A stretch of DNA of 64,000 bases from a virus: positions 1 through 64,000 of IMG/VR virus record IMGVR_UViG_3300033145_001156. One strand, given 5' to 3'. The notes beneath the pieces were generated by a model that worked only from the letters and a program-made list of their open reading frames with translations, searched no databases and was not told the DNA's origin. Both the position numbers and the translations under genes were made by a program. Shown here piece after piece: positions 51,697 to 59,813 of the stretch (within the stretch, counting starts at the first letter, position 1; every line of letters starts with the position of its first letter).

Positions 51697-52185
51697 ATGG
51701 CAACGTTGGGTGACCTCAGGCAGGACCCTAAAAATGCAAGAAAACATTCAGCGCGCGGTTTTGGGATGCTAGTCGATACTATCCAGGAAGTCGGCGCAGC
51801 ACGTTCCGGTGTGTGCGATGAGGACGGTGTGATCCTTGCGGGAAACTTGACCTGGGAAGCTATGGCTGAGGCTGGGATCAATAAGGTGAAGATCGTGGAC
51901 GCTGAGGGTGATGAATGGGTGGTCGTTCGGCGTAAAGGGCTGAGTAATAAACAGAAGGTCAAGCTGGCTGTGGGTGATAACCGGATCGGCGAATTGTCTG
52001 AGTGGGATGTGGATGTATTAGAGGGGCTGGACATTGACTTGGGCGATATGTGGTTCGACTCAGAGCTTGCAGAGATAGGACTAGTCGATCCGGCTGACGT
52101 GGTATTTCCAGAATATGATGAATCTATAGCTGGCGAGGTAGAATACATTGAATGCCCCGAATGCGGACACAAATGGCCCAAGTAG
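51697..52185 (+). CDS. ParB-like (sulfiredoxin-fold) protein next to a C5 methyltransferase
   Basis: A 162-residue protein. DPKNARKHSARGFGMLVDTI, QEVGAARSGVCDEDGVILAG and NLTWEAMAEAGI make a ParB-type domain, followed by NRIGELSEWDVDVLEGLDID. CPECGHKWPK at the end is a zinc knuckle. Phage proteins of this type often accompany DNA methyltransferases. It overlaps the C5 methyltransferase gene by 34 bases and may target or regulate it. Confidence 0.85.
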   Translation: MATLGDLRQDPKNARKHSARGFGMLVDTIQEVGAARSGVCDEDGVILAGNLTWEAMAEAGINKVKIVDAEGDEWVVVRRKGLSNKQKVKLAVGDNRIGELSEWDVDVLEGLDIDLGDMWFDSELAEIGLVDPADVVFPEYDESIAGEVEYIECPECGHKWPK

Positions 52186-53195
52186 ATTACATGGCTATTC
52201 TGGAGGGGGCGTGGCAGCAGCATCTTGAAGAACGTAAGCTGGATGCCCCGACGCTGATAAGCACTTTCGCAGGTTGCGGCGGTTCCTCCCTCGGCTACAG
52301 CATGGCAGGGTTTCGGGAACTCCTGGCAGTCGAATGGGATGACAATGCAGTCGCAACGTTCAAGTTGAACTTTCCAGACGTGCCGGTCTATCATGGTGAC
52401 ATTCACAAGCTGACAGTTGAAAAGTGCTTGGAAATGATCGGCCTGCAACCTGGGGAGATTGACCTTCTGGATGGTTCACCGCCTTGTCAGGGATTCAGTA
52501 CGGCAGGCAAGCGCAAGATGGAGGACAAGCGCAATCAACTTTATATGGAGTTTATCCGATTGCTCAGGGGGTTAAGGCCGAAGGTGTTCGTGATGGAGAA
52601 TGTGAGCGGCCTGGTCAAGGGCAAGATGAAGCTGGTGTTTGCTGACATCATGCAGGAGATGAAGGCAAGCGGTTATAGGGTCAGGTGCAAGTTGCTCAAT
52701 GCGATGTACTTTCAGGTTCCGCAGAGTAGACAACGACTGATATGGATCGGGGTTAGGGATGATTTGGGAATTGAAGTGAGCTTTCCGAAGGCAGAGCATA
52801 GACCGATAACAGCGGGGCAAGCTATTGTCGGGGCTGATTCTATGCCTCTTGGGAGACCGACATTAGCAGTTCGTAATGTTAGCCGACAAATACGACCAGG
52901 TGAAGGGGCGGGCAAGTATACTAAACATGGTACGGCTTTTAGCGTGATCCGTCTCGATGAACGAAGACCAGCACCAACGTTGACAAAGTCATTAGCTGGG
53001 ATGAGTGGAATTATGCAGCCGACAGGGGATAGCTATCTATCAGCAGCACAGATCAAAAGACTAGCAAGCTACCCAGGTTCATTTCGATTGATGGGTGCTG
53101 CTACTAGAAAGTGGGCATGTATTGGTAATTCCGTTCCGCCCCTCTTCATGCGGGCAATTGCAAAACATATCAGAACAGAGATATTGAAAGCATAA
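52152..53195 (+). CDS. DNA cytosine-5 methyltransferase
   Basis: A 347-residue enzyme with ordered C5-MTase motifs: FAGCGGSSLG (I, S-adenosylmethionine), DGSPPCQGFS near residue 109 (IV, catalytic Cys), MENVSGL near 148 (VI), QSRQRLIWIG (VIII), then SVIRLDERRPAPTL (the target-recognition part) and KRLASYPGSFRL with GNSVPP (X). It methylates cytosine in an unknown target. No matching restriction enzyme is adjacent, so it probably protects phage DNA from host restriction. In-frame ATGs at 52176 and 52191 are alternative starts. Confidence 0.9.
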   Translation: MPRMRTQMAQVDYMAILEGAWQQHLEERKLDAPTLISTFAGCGGSSLGYSMAGFRELLAVEWDDNAVATFKLNFPDVPVYHGDIHKLTVEKCLEMIGLQPGEIDLLDGSPPCQGFSTAGKRKMEDKRNQLYMEFIRLLRGLRPKVFVMENVSGLVKGKMKLVFADIMQEMKASGYRVRCKLLNAMYFQVPQSRQRLIWIGVRDDLGIEVSFPKAEHRPITAGQAIVGADSMPLGRPTLAVRNVSRQIRPGEGAGKYTKHGTAFSVIRLDERRPAPTLTKSLAGMSGIMQPTGDSYLSAAQIKRLASYPGSFRLMGAATRKWACIGNSVPPLFMRAIAKHIRTEILKA

Positions 53196-53242
53196 CAGAA
53201 ATAGGGTTAGGACCCAAGTTATTGGAATCATGAGGCGCAACG

Positions 53243-53365
53243 ATGGGAGCGGTTAAGTTTATGTCAACAAATGAAACACAGGCGTGCGAGTGGTTTGCTG
53301 TACATGTCTCAGAAAGTGAGTATGATTTGTTTGCCTTGGTAACTGTTTGCATAGTTGGTGCATAA
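53243..53365 (+). CDS. 40-residue protein
   Basis: ATG 53243 with no strong ribosome-binding site. The C-terminal half is hydrophobic (EYDLFALVTVCIVGA). TAATG overlap with the terminase small subunit gene gives moderate support. Confidence 0.4.
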   Translation: MGAVKFMSTNETQACEWFAVHVSESEYDLFALVTVCIVGA

Positions 53366-53922
53366 TGGGCAGACGCAGAGAACTGGCAGAACTAAGGCGG
53401 GACAGGCGAAGGATAGCTACTCTATATCTCAGAGGTAAACTTCAAACGGAAATCGCTGAAGAGCTAGGGATCAATCAGTCAACTGTAAGCCGTGATTTGA
53501 AAGCGCTTCAGAAGGAATGGCTGGAAGACACCAAGATTGACTTCGACAAGGCTAAAGCCAGAGAGATTGCCAAGATTGATAACCTCGAACGCATTTACCA
53601 TGTTGCTTGGATACGCAGTTGTGAGGATGCTGAGACTATTCGTAAGAAGAAGGCAGAAGTTGCTGGGGTAGAGCGTAAAGAGATCGTCACTACTGCTAAG
53701 GGGCAGGTAGGTGATCCTCGTTTTTTGACGGGGGTACAGTGGTGTATTGAGCGGCGCTGTAAAGTGTTGGGCATTGATGCGCCAACGAAGATAGCACCGA
53801 CAGATCCGACAGGGGAGAAGGAATATACAGGGCTTACGGACGAAGAGCGAAATAGACGGATATGTGCGCTCCTTGGGATCAAGCCAGAGGGTGAAGCTAG
53901 ATCGGATACTTCTGACGAGTGA
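53365..53922 (+). CDS. terS: Terminase small subunit
   Basis: A 185-residue protein. Residues 10-60 (RRRIATLYLRGKLQTEIAEE, LGINQSTVSRDLKALQKEW) are a helix-turn-helix of the kind that recognises packaging sites. A helical centre for oligomerisation and a polar C-terminus follow, and the large subunit gene lies directly downstream, overlapping by 59 bases. It selects phage DNA for packaging. Confidence 0.8.
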   Translation: MGRRRELAELRRDRRRIATLYLRGKLQTEIAEELGINQSTVSRDLKALQKEWLEDTKIDFDKAKAREIAKIDNLERIYHVAWIRSCEDAETIRKKKAEVAGVERKEIVTTAKGQVGDPRFLTGVQWCIERRCKVLGIDAPTKIAPTDPTGEKEYTGLTDEERNRRICALLGIKPEGEARSDTSDE

Positions 53923-55417
53923 CGTTTTCAAGAAGGTATACCGTGATGACAGGGCGGCTTTCGTCTGGGACTGCATAGACTGGCAAGCTCCCATTCTGAA
54001 AGGCGAGACGATGGCGGCCTACCAGGAGGAGATACTGTCTGAGCTGGACGTCAGGGAGAGAGTGTCTGTTCGGGGGCCCCACGGTCTCGGGAAAACTGCG
54101 CTGGCAGCTTGGAATGTTTTGCATTTCGCGTTGACGAGGGATGGGGAGGATTGGAAGGTTCCCACGTTGGCGTCCGTCTGGCGGCAACTTGTTGAGTACC
54201 TTTGGCCTGAGGTACATAAATGGGCATCCATATTGAGATGGGACAAGATAGGGAGGAATCCTTTTGGTGATCAGTTGATGGTATTGCGGCTCCGGTTGTC
54301 TACGGGGGCCGCTTTTGCTGTTGCGGCAAAAGACCCTGGGTTGATCGAGGGAGCTCATGCAGAGCAAATGTTGTACGTTTTTGATGAGAGTAAGTCTATT
54401 GCCGACAGGATGTGGGATGCTGCTGAGGGTGCGTTCGCGTCTGGCGACGTCAAGTGGTTTGCCATTAGCACGCCTGGGGAGACGCAGGGCAGGTTCTGGC
54501 AGATACAGGCGCGCAAGAAGGGCTACCACGACTGGTGGGTGAGGCACGTCACACTGGAGGAGGCTCTTGCTGCTGGGCGGATGCGCCCCAAGTGGGTCGA
54601 GGAAAGGAAGCTACAATGGGGGGAGCAGTCTCCCATCTACCAGAACCGCGTGCTGGGGGAATTCGCGGACTCGCCCTCGGACGCCATCATACCGCTGACT
54701 TGGGTGGAGGCGGCCAACGAGCGCTGGCGGGAGTGGGACAAGGAGGGGGTGCTGACGGCGGTCGGGGTGGACGTCGGGGGCGGGCTGGCCACGGGGAACA
54801 AGAGCGTGATAGCTAAGGCGTACGACAGGTTCAAGATCGCCGAGCTGGTGAAGATACCCATGGCGAGCGACCCGAAAGTAGCGACGATGGAACTCACCGG
54901 GAGGATAGTCGCGATGCTGCGGGGCACAGATGCGACAGCGGTGGTGGACTCGATAGGGATAGGGGCCGGGGTGCTGCACAGGCTGTGCGAGCTGGAGTAC
55001 AAGGCCATCGACTTCGTGGCGGGCAGGAAGACGTCCCTGATGGACCAGGTGGATTCGTACGGGTTCAGGAACTGGAGGTCCGCCGCATGGTGGATAACCA
55101 GGGAGCTGCTGGAGCCGGACAGCGGGTACGACGTGTGCCTGCCGCCGGACGACGAGCTGACGGGCGACCTGACGACGCCGAAGTGGAAGCCGGTGAGCGC
55201 CGGGCTAATCCTCGTCGAGCCGAAGGACAAGGTGAAGGACAGGCTCCCGGAGGGGCGGTCGACGGACTGCGGGGATGCCGTGGTGCAGGTGCTGGTGGGG
55301 AAGACGCTGGAGAACGCCCGTCTGCTGGAGGAGGTCAGGAGGAAGAAGCCGAAGGTGAAGAGCGTGTGGGCACCGGGGTACAGGATAGGGAAGGGGTTGA
55401 CGAGGGGGAGAGGATGA
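53864..55417 (+). CDS. terL: Terminase large subunit
   Basis: A 517-residue packaging motor. Walker A is RGPHGLGKTALAA (about residue 70), Walker B is MLYVFDESKSI (about 168), and the coupling motif is KWFAISTPGETQG. The nuclease domain has VGVDVGGGLATGN (Asp about 303) and a later Asp in STDCGDAVVQ. It pumps DNA into the prohead and cuts it. The start is uncertain (GTG 53864 or GTG 53891). No portal gene follows, which is unusual: the next genes are small zinc proteins. Confidence 0.9.
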   Translation: MRSLGSSQRVKLDRILLTSDVFKKVYRDDRAAFVWDCIDWQAPILKGETMAAYQEEILSELDVRERVSVRGPHGLGKTALAAWNVLHFALTRDGEDWKVPTLASVWRQLVEYLWPEVHKWASILRWDKIGRNPFGDQLMVLRLRLSTGAAFAVAAKDPGLIEGAHAEQMLYVFDESKSIADRMWDAAEGAFASGDVKWFAISTPGETQGRFWQIQARKKGYHDWWVRHVTLEEALAAGRMRPKWVEERKLQWGEQSPIYQNRVLGEFADSPSDAIIPLTWVEAANERWREWDKEGVLTAVGVDVGGGLATGNKSVIAKAYDRFKIAELVKIPMASDPKVATMELTGRIVAMLRGTDATAVVDSIGIGAGVLHRLCELEYKAIDFVAGRKTSLMDQVDSYGFRNWRSAAWWITRELLEPDSGYDVCLPPDDELTGDLTTPKWKPVSAGLILVEPKDKVKDRLPEGRSTDCGDAVVQVLVGKTLENARLLEEVRRKKPKVKSVWAPGYRIGKGLTRGRG

Positions 55418-55725
55418 TGGAGCACAAGTGCGAGGCGAATGAGGGCGGTACTCACGTAGAGTTCTGGCCCAAAGATCAGAAATGGCATTTGAGTACTTGC
55501 GGAACTCTCTTATATTGTCCCTACTGCGGCATCAAGCTGGAGAAGCCAGATGAGAAGATCGAGGTGAGCCGGAACGCGTTGAGAGAGGTTGTCGATCAGT
55601 TGTGGATAGTCCATGAAGAAGATGCTTGGGGGGGGCATCGCACAGATGCTCCCGAGAGGGTCTTTGCTCAATGCCAACGGATCAACAAGATGCTGCGGGA
55701 TGCAGAGCGCGAGGAGGGGGGATGA
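55417..55725 (+). CDS. Zinc-ribbon protein, tandem paralogue 1
   Basis: A 102-residue protein after GGGGGAGAGG. HKCEANEGG and TLLYCPYCGIKLEKPDEKIE, then VSRNALREVVDQLWIVHEED. The next gene repeats the same plan (HCPYCGVKLEPPDVKIEVSR). A probable recent duplication. Function unknown. Confidence 0.75.
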   Translation: MEHKCEANEGGTHVEFWPKDQKWHLSTCGTLLYCPYCGIKLEKPDEKIEVSRNALREVVDQLWIVHEEDAWGGHRTDAPERVFAQCQRINKMLRDAEREEGG

Positions 55726-56027
55726 TGGAGCACGAGCACAGATGTACAAAGAGTGCGAGTGTCAGAATTCTATGGCGTACCGATCACTGGAGTATCGTAG
55801 ATTCTACAGGCTGGCCGCGTTTCGGTATCACTCACTGCCCCTACTGCGGCGTGAAGCTGGAGCCGCCGGACGTCAAGATTGAGGTGAGCCGGAAGGCACT
55901 ACTAAACTGGGCTAGTCGTTTAGACCTTGCTAATAGCGAATTACTAGGGGGCTGGCTGAGAACAGAAGTTAGTACTTTCATTGGGGCAATTGCAATTTGT
56001 ATCAGGACGGCAGCACTCAATGACTGA
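55725..56027 (+). CDS. Zinc-ribbon protein, tandem paralogue 2
   Basis: A 100-residue protein preceded by GAGGAGGGGGG. CPYCGVKLEPPDVKIEVSRK matches the previous gene, and the C-terminal helix differs. Both neighbours begin with a short EH-rich stretch. Confidence 0.75.
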   Translation: MEHEHRCTKSASVRILWRTDHWSIVDSTGWPRFGITHCPYCGVKLEPPDVKIEVSRKALLNWASRLDLANSELLGGWLRTEVSTFIGAIAICIRTAALND

Positions 56028-56045
56028 GCGCGAGGAGGGGGGATG

Positions 56046-56285
56046 ATGTGGACTGACGTGTACGACAAGTGGGGTACTGGGGAGCATGAGGACGTTCCGT
56101 GCAAGTTTGCGGGGCAGACGATAATGTTGAGCAGGGAGAAATGCGAAGCCGGGCTGGGTGACTTGGTGAAGGAGTACGTTCGCATCCTGCGCACCCCGTG
56201 GTGGCGGAGGACGTTCGGCTGGGGGTTCGCGGAGAAGTTTCTGCGGAAGCGCCTGAACGTCTCCATCCTTGAATGGCATAAGTAG
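56046..56285 (+). CDS. Unknown 79-residue protein
   Basis: ATG 56046 (56043 alternative) after GAGGAGGGGGG. Basic and aromatic C-terminus (PWWRRTFGWGFAEKFLRKRL). It may lie at a membrane surface. A diverged palindrome follows its stop. Confidence 0.65.
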   Translation: MWTDVYDKWGTGEHEDVPCKFAGQTIMLSREKCEAGLGDLVKEYVRILRTPWWRRTFGWGFAEKFLRKRLNVSILEWHK

Positions 56286-56286
56286 G

Positions 56287-56300
56287 ATTTTGCGTAAAGT
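56287..56300. repeat. Junction palindrome, copy 16 (diverged)
   Basis: ATTTTGCGTAAAGT, two changes, after TAGG and before CAGGAGG. Confidence 0.75.
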
Positions 56301-56313
56301 TCAGGAGGAAGCG

Positions 56314-56898
56314 ATGATGTTGCCTGGCAGTTTGGTGGCCGAGATGGTAGATGCGACAATAACAGGAAACATAGTACTATTCTTCCCCCACGAGATACCA
56401 GAACAGTTTCCTGGAGTAACTGGCAAGTTGCTGTGCCATGCACCACCATTGGAAGATGGTGGTCTTAGACATGCTTTCGTGTATCTAGGGCCGGAGCAAG
56501 CGGACGAGGCCGGGTTCTGCCATGTGTGCGGAGAGTTTCAGTTGCCTATTGTTGTTCTTGCGAACTCGTGGTCTGCGTGTGGATATTGTGGCAGTAAGCG
56601 CCTTGTGCGCGAAGTTCAGGGGGTAATGATGAGGGGGATAAAGTCGTATTGGTGGCAGTGCGACGTCTGCAAGAAGACCGCAGAGACGAGACAAGATAAG
56701 TTACCGCTAGGGTGGATGCCTGCCTACGGGATGCACGTGTGTTCTGAGGAATGCAAGCAGAAGATGATCAAGATTCAGTCTGAGGTCTACTGCATCGGTC
56801 CTGGGGAGACCTTGGATTTCGAGACGATGAGCATCATTGACTGGCAGGTAGGTGAGGGTAAGTTGTACCTGACTGTTGATGAGGGGAGAATGGGGTAG
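56314..56898 (+). CDS. Multi-zinc protein
   Basis: A 194-residue protein. The first 60 residues are a beta-rich domain (GNIVLFFPHEIPEQFPGVTG). FCHVCGEF, ACGYCGSK and QCDVCKKTAETR, then HVCSEECKQK, provide at least two zinc sites. An internal CCTTGTGCGCGAAGTTCAGG (about 56601) looks like a decayed palindrome-plus-ribosome-site unit, suggesting that two genes fused here. Confidence 0.7.
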   Translation: MMLPGSLVAEMVDATITGNIVLFFPHEIPEQFPGVTGKLLCHAPPLEDGGLRHAFVYLGPEQADEAGFCHVCGEFQLPIVVLANSWSACGYCGSKRLVREVQGVMMRGIKSYWWQCDVCKKTAETRQDKLPLGWMPAYGMHVCSEECKQKMIKIQSEVYCIGPGETLDFETMSIIDWQVGEGKLYLTVDEGRMG

Positions 56899-57141
56899 AT
56901 GGGTGAGAAGAGGATATGCTACCACCTGTTCCTCGTGCCGACGGCATGGGACCAAAAGAGGCCGGGGCCATGCGAGGTCAACTCTTGCAGGTGCGGGCAG
57001 AACTGGACGTGCCCCGTGTGCGGGTACGGGCAGGGTTCGTGGCCGCACGTGTGTGACATGCCGGACGGGGAGCACGAGAGATTGTTGAAGCGGAGCCTGG
57101 TGGAGAATGCAGACATATGGAGGGCGTTGGCAGATGCGTGA
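56899..57141 (+). CDS. Zinc microprotein
   Basis: An 80-residue protein. ICYHLFLVPTAWDQKRPGPC, CRCGQNWTCPVCGYGQG and HVCD provide several Cys/His ligands. No family recognised. Confidence 0.7.
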   Translation: MGEKRICYHLFLVPTAWDQKRPGPCEVNSCRCGQNWTCPVCGYGQGSWPHVCDMPDGEHERLLKRSLVENADIWRALADA

Positions 57142-57418
57142 CGAGACGTTGTTCCTGGAGTGCGAGTGCCACAGCGACGAGCACGTCCTGAGGTGGAGCC
57201 TGGTTGCCGATCCCAAGTGGCCCGCCTTGTACACCTCGGTGTTCTTGTGCCAGTACAGGAACGTGTTCAAGCGAGTATGGGTTGCCGTCAAGTACGTCCT
57301 TGGGTACAAGTGCAGGTATGGGCATTAGGACTGCTTCGAGTTGAACCCAAAGGACATAGGGCGGATGATAGCCCTGCTGGAGGTATACCGGGAGGCAGTG
57401 CATGGTGGAGAGTCTTGA
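57134..57418 (+). pseudogene. Conserved phage gene split by an in-frame TAG
   Basis: ATG 57134 encodes DETLFLECECHSDEHVLRWS ... VWVAVKYVLGYKCRYGH and stops at TAG (57326-57328). The same frame continues without interruption as DCFELNPKDIGRMIALLEVY REAVHGGES to TGA at 57418. The phage family I recognise here normally continues YGHWDC/DEF..., so a Trp codon (TGG) has probably changed to TAG. Either a nonsense mutation, a read-through product, or a sequencing error. Confidence 0.65.
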
Positions 57419-57668
57419 GGAGGCTGCCGAGTCGGTGGGGAAGGTCGACTGGGACCAGTTCGTGGCAACCATCTGCGAGAGTCGGGAGCGGGTGATCGAG
57501 GAGTTCTGCTGGTGGGCGGAACATTGCGGGGAAGCGCTCGCAGAAGCTTATGCCTTGTGGGAGGAGTCTTGTGGTAGACCTCCGATGACCAAGAACGAGA
57601 AGAAGCAGGCGTGGTTCAACTACGTGCGTGAAAGGGAGAGGGATGGGCAAGGCGTTCGAGATGAATGA
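57402..57668 (+). CDS. Unknown 88-residue protein
   Basis: ATG 57402 after GGGAGG, overlapping the extension of the interrupted gene by 17 bases. Helical and acidic (VESLEEAAESVGKVDWDQFV, ICESRERVIEEFCWWAEHCG), with a basic end. Function unknown. Confidence 0.65.
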   Translation: MVESLEEAAESVGKVDWDQFVATICESRERVIEEFCWWAEHCGEALAEAYALWEESCGRPPMTKNEKKQAWFNYVRERERDGQGVRDE

Positions 57669-57724
57669 CGATGGTTGGTCGTCCCACGGGACATAGCCAT
57701 CAGGCTGGGAAGAGGAGGGTGAGG

Positions 57725-58192
57725 ATGAGTGAGATGCTGCGGTGCGGGGACTGCGCGCTGTTCGAGCGGGGCGGCACGGCTGCCCTTTACAATTGGTGGG
57801 GTGACTGTGAGGTAAGCCCGGATCCCCTCTCGGTGCATGGCTCGGACGAGGCCTGCAAGAAATTCAAGCCGAAGGGGGAACCCGAGCTACTGGCGGAGAA
57901 GGTATACGAATGGGACATAGGTGACTTTAAGATGCACGAGACTGGGGATGTGCAGGAGCTGCCAGTGGAAGACGCGTGTATCAATATCTTTGATTCTGCG
58001 CCTGTGCGGTTAGGAGGATATAAGGCAGTATACATTTATCGATTCCCTTGGCTTGCGTTCAAGCCCAAAGGTTGGCGGCAGTGGGTTGTCTTCCTGTGGG
58101 GGACGGACGTCTGGTTCGGGCGGTGGCCGTTCTGCAAGTGCCTGTTCGCGGCCAACGTCCTGGTCTGGATGCTGGGGTGGGTGATGGGATGA
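57725..58192 (+). CDS. Cys-containing protein with C-terminal membrane helix
   Basis: A 155-residue protein from ATG 57725 after GAGGAGGGTGAG. LRCGDCALFERGG near the start recalls the protein at 28891. The middle looks beta-rich. The end is hydrophobic and aromatic (FCKCLFAANVLVWMLGWVMG). Function unknown. Confidence 0.7.
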   Translation: MSEMLRCGDCALFERGGTAALYNWWGDCEVSPDPLSVHGSDEACKKFKPKGEPELLAEKVYEWDIGDFKMHETGDVQELPVEDACINIFDSAPVRLGGYKAVYIYRFPWLAFKPKGWRQWVVFLWGTDVWFGRWPFCKCLFAANVLVWMLGWVMG

Positions 58193-58452
58193 GCAGGGTC
58201 CATCAGGTCAAGTGCGACGGTTGCAGGAAGATACAGGAGGACACGCGGGACAACGCCATGCCAGAGTGGAGGGACCCGGACAGGTGGGACGGCTGGTGGT
58301 CGCTGGACGTGGCAGGAGACGGTCGGGAGCACTACGACTTGTGCTGCCTCAAGTGCCTGAAGGAGTGGGTGGGGAATAGGGTTGAGTACTGGGAGCGATA
58401 CGAAAAGGAGGCTGTTGACTTGAAAGTGGATCAGGGGAGGGCGATGCAGTGA
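58189..58452 (+). CDS. Small zinc protein
   Basis: An 87-residue protein in ATGA overlap. VKCDGCRKIQE and YDLCCLKCLKEWVGN, with WSLDVAGDGREHYDLC between, form a zinc ribbon common in phage proteins. A charged helix follows. Confidence 0.75.
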   Translation: MSRVHQVKCDGCRKIQEDTRDNAMPEWRDPDRWDGWWSLDVAGDGREHYDLCCLKCLKEWVGNRVEYWERYEKEAVDLKVDQGRAMQ

Positions 58453-58492
58453 ATAACCAGGTGCAAAACTTGTCAGTTCTCAGGAGGGCGGC

Positions 58493-58795
58493 ATGAGGAG
58501 GGTAACTTGGGCTCGTTGGATTGAGCTGTGTACTGATGATTGCGATTTTGAGTGCTATGTAGAAGATAGTCGGCTCTTCGCGATACCAAGAACTGGCAAG
58601 GTGTTTGAGATTCTCATGCCAGGGCACTGGGAGAAGCTGCGCGGCGGCCCATTCATTCGTCACGGGGGCGACCTCAGCTTCCATTGCGCCTGTGGCAAGC
58701 CCGTAGTGTTAGCTGACGAGGCTATCATGGACTGTTCATGCGGACGGCGATATCGGTTGCCACCCGCAGAAGTGGAAGTATGGAGGGAACGATGA
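58493..58795 (+). CDS. Zinc-ribbon protein
   Basis: A 100-residue protein after AGGAGGGCGG. LSFHCACGKPVVLADEAIMD, CSCGRRYRL make a two-CxC zinc ribbon in the last 40 residues. The first 55 are unassigned. Confidence 0.7.
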   Translation: MRRVTWARWIELCTDDCDFECYVEDSRLFAIPRTGKVFEILMPGHWEKLRGGPFIRHGGDLSFHCACGKPVVLADEAIMDCSCGRRYRLPPAEVEVWRER

Positions 58796-58959
58796 AGAAG
58801 CTGGAGGAGAGATTGGAGAGGGAGGATGATGGGTGCGGGGAGTGGAGGCCCCGTTCCGTATTTGCAGCTACCCGATACAGAATAGAAAACGGGGAGGAGG
58901 TGATACTTGGGGACAAGGTACTTCCTGACTGTGAGCTGCCTTCAATGCGGGAGAACTAA
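58792..58959 (+). CDS. Small acidic protein
   Basis: A 55-residue protein in ATGA overlap. Charged throughout (KKLEERLEREDDGCGEWRPR). The last 50 bases overlap the next gene. Confidence 0.55.
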   Translation: MKKLEERLEREDDGCGEWRPRSVFAATRYRIENGEEVILGDKVLPDCELPSMREN

Positions 58960-59167
58960 TAATGATATTTACTACGCCCCGACGTGCGGCTTCCTGACCC
59001 ACAAGTGCGACCACTGCGGGGTGGAGTTCGACATCGAGGCCCAGCTCTGCGAGAGGGAGAGGACGGAACTCAGGCGGCAGCAGGAGGAGCACAGTGCGAT
59101 GATAGAGAGGATGGTGGAGGGTTTTGGACGGAGTGGTGCCGTCATTGACTTGGAGGACTTCACATAA
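58907..59167 (+). CDS. Zinc protein with coiled coil
   Basis: An 86-residue protein from TTG 58907 after GAGGAGG. CLQCGRTN, HKCDHCGVEFDIEAQLC and a helix (RERTELRRQQEEHSAMIERM). The rare start codon is supported by the good ribosome-binding site. Function unknown. Confidence 0.65.
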   Translation: MGTRYFLTVSCLQCGRTNNDIYYAPTCGFLTHKCDHCGVEFDIEAQLCERERTELRRQQEEHSAMIERMVEGFGRSGAVIDLEDFT

Positions 59168-59195
59168 AATGGCGAGGGCTATGAGTTGGCAGAAC

Positions 59196-59209
59196 ACCTT
59201 GCGCAAAGC
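59196..59209. repeat. Junction palindrome, copy 17 (diverged)
   Basis: ACCTTGCGCAAAGC, two changes, 18 bases before the next start, and followed by GCAGAGGGGGAG. Confidence 0.7.
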
Positions 59210-59227
59210 GCAGAGGGGGAGTGACAA

Positions 59228-59677
59228 GTGATAACGCGGAAATTCTCTTGCGGGAGCGGTTGTTCTTTTTATCATGCGATATACGTTGAAGGCCTGAACA
59301 GGGGCTACATCTGCCTCGCTCAACCCGGAGAAGAACCAGAAGGTTGTCCGATGGTGAGGCCCGTCATTGATGGAGACTATGTGCACATTCATTGCCCATC
59401 ATGCTATGCTTGCGTGCCCATCGTTGAAGGGGGATACGAGGTTTGCGACAAATATGATAAGCCGTTTGGGCGGATGGACCAACAAGTAGATTCCTGCGTG
59501 GGGTGTCCGTTTTATCACCCAAACAAGAAGGCGGGTGGATGGCTTGAGTCGCGGGAAGACTTAATAAAAGAGCTTCACAGGCTTCGTACAGAGTTGCTTC
59601 GTGCAGCGAGGAGGGCAGAGCGGGCAGAGAAAGAGATCAAAGACAAGGCGACGGAAGAGCATGAGGGTTTTATGTAG
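59228..59677 (+). CDS. Cys-rich protein with coiled-coil tail
   Basis: A 149-residue protein from GTG 59228. FSCGSGCSFYHAIYVEGLNR, GYICLAQPGEEPEGCPM, HCPSCYACVP and CVGCPFYHPN supply about ten Cys, probably two or three metal sites. The tail is charged and helical (KELHRLRTELLRAARRAERA). Function unknown. Confidence 0.7.
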   Translation: MITRKFSCGSGCSFYHAIYVEGLNRGYICLAQPGEEPEGCPMVRPVIDGDYVHIHCPSCYACVPIVEGGYEVCDKYDKPFGRMDQQVDSCVGCPFYHPNKKAGGWLESREDLIKELHRLRTELLRAARRAERAEKEIKDKATEEHEGFM

Positions 59678-59691
59678 CCATTAGAGATGGC

Positions 59692-59787
59692 GTGGAGTTC
59701 AAGTTGGTTAAGTGTGCGAGGTGTCGCAAGTGTGGAAACATCAACGACATGCGGTTAGTCTCGTGTTCTTGGATGCACAAGAAGTGA
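59692..59787 (+). CDS. 31-residue zinc microprotein
   Basis: GTG 59692 is a tentative start. EFKLVKCARCRKCGNINDMR and a later Cys form a possible zinc site. The TGA is followed at once by an exact palindrome, the usual junction arrangement, which supports the 3' end. Confidence 0.5.
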   Translation: MEFKLVKCARCRKCGNINDMRLVSCSWMHKK

Positions 59788-59788
59788 G

Positions 59789-59802
59789 ACTTTGCGCAAA
59801 GT
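59789..59802. repeat. Junction palindrome, copy 18
   Basis: Exact core, two bases after a TGA stop and directly before GAGGAGG. Confidence 0.9.
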
Positions 59803-59813
59803 GAGGAGGTCTA

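Noticed and set aside
57326-57328. Genome-wide recoding of TAG
   Set aside because: TAG ends many clear genes here (for example 453, 2744, 17704, 35577), so the single in-frame TAG is a local event.
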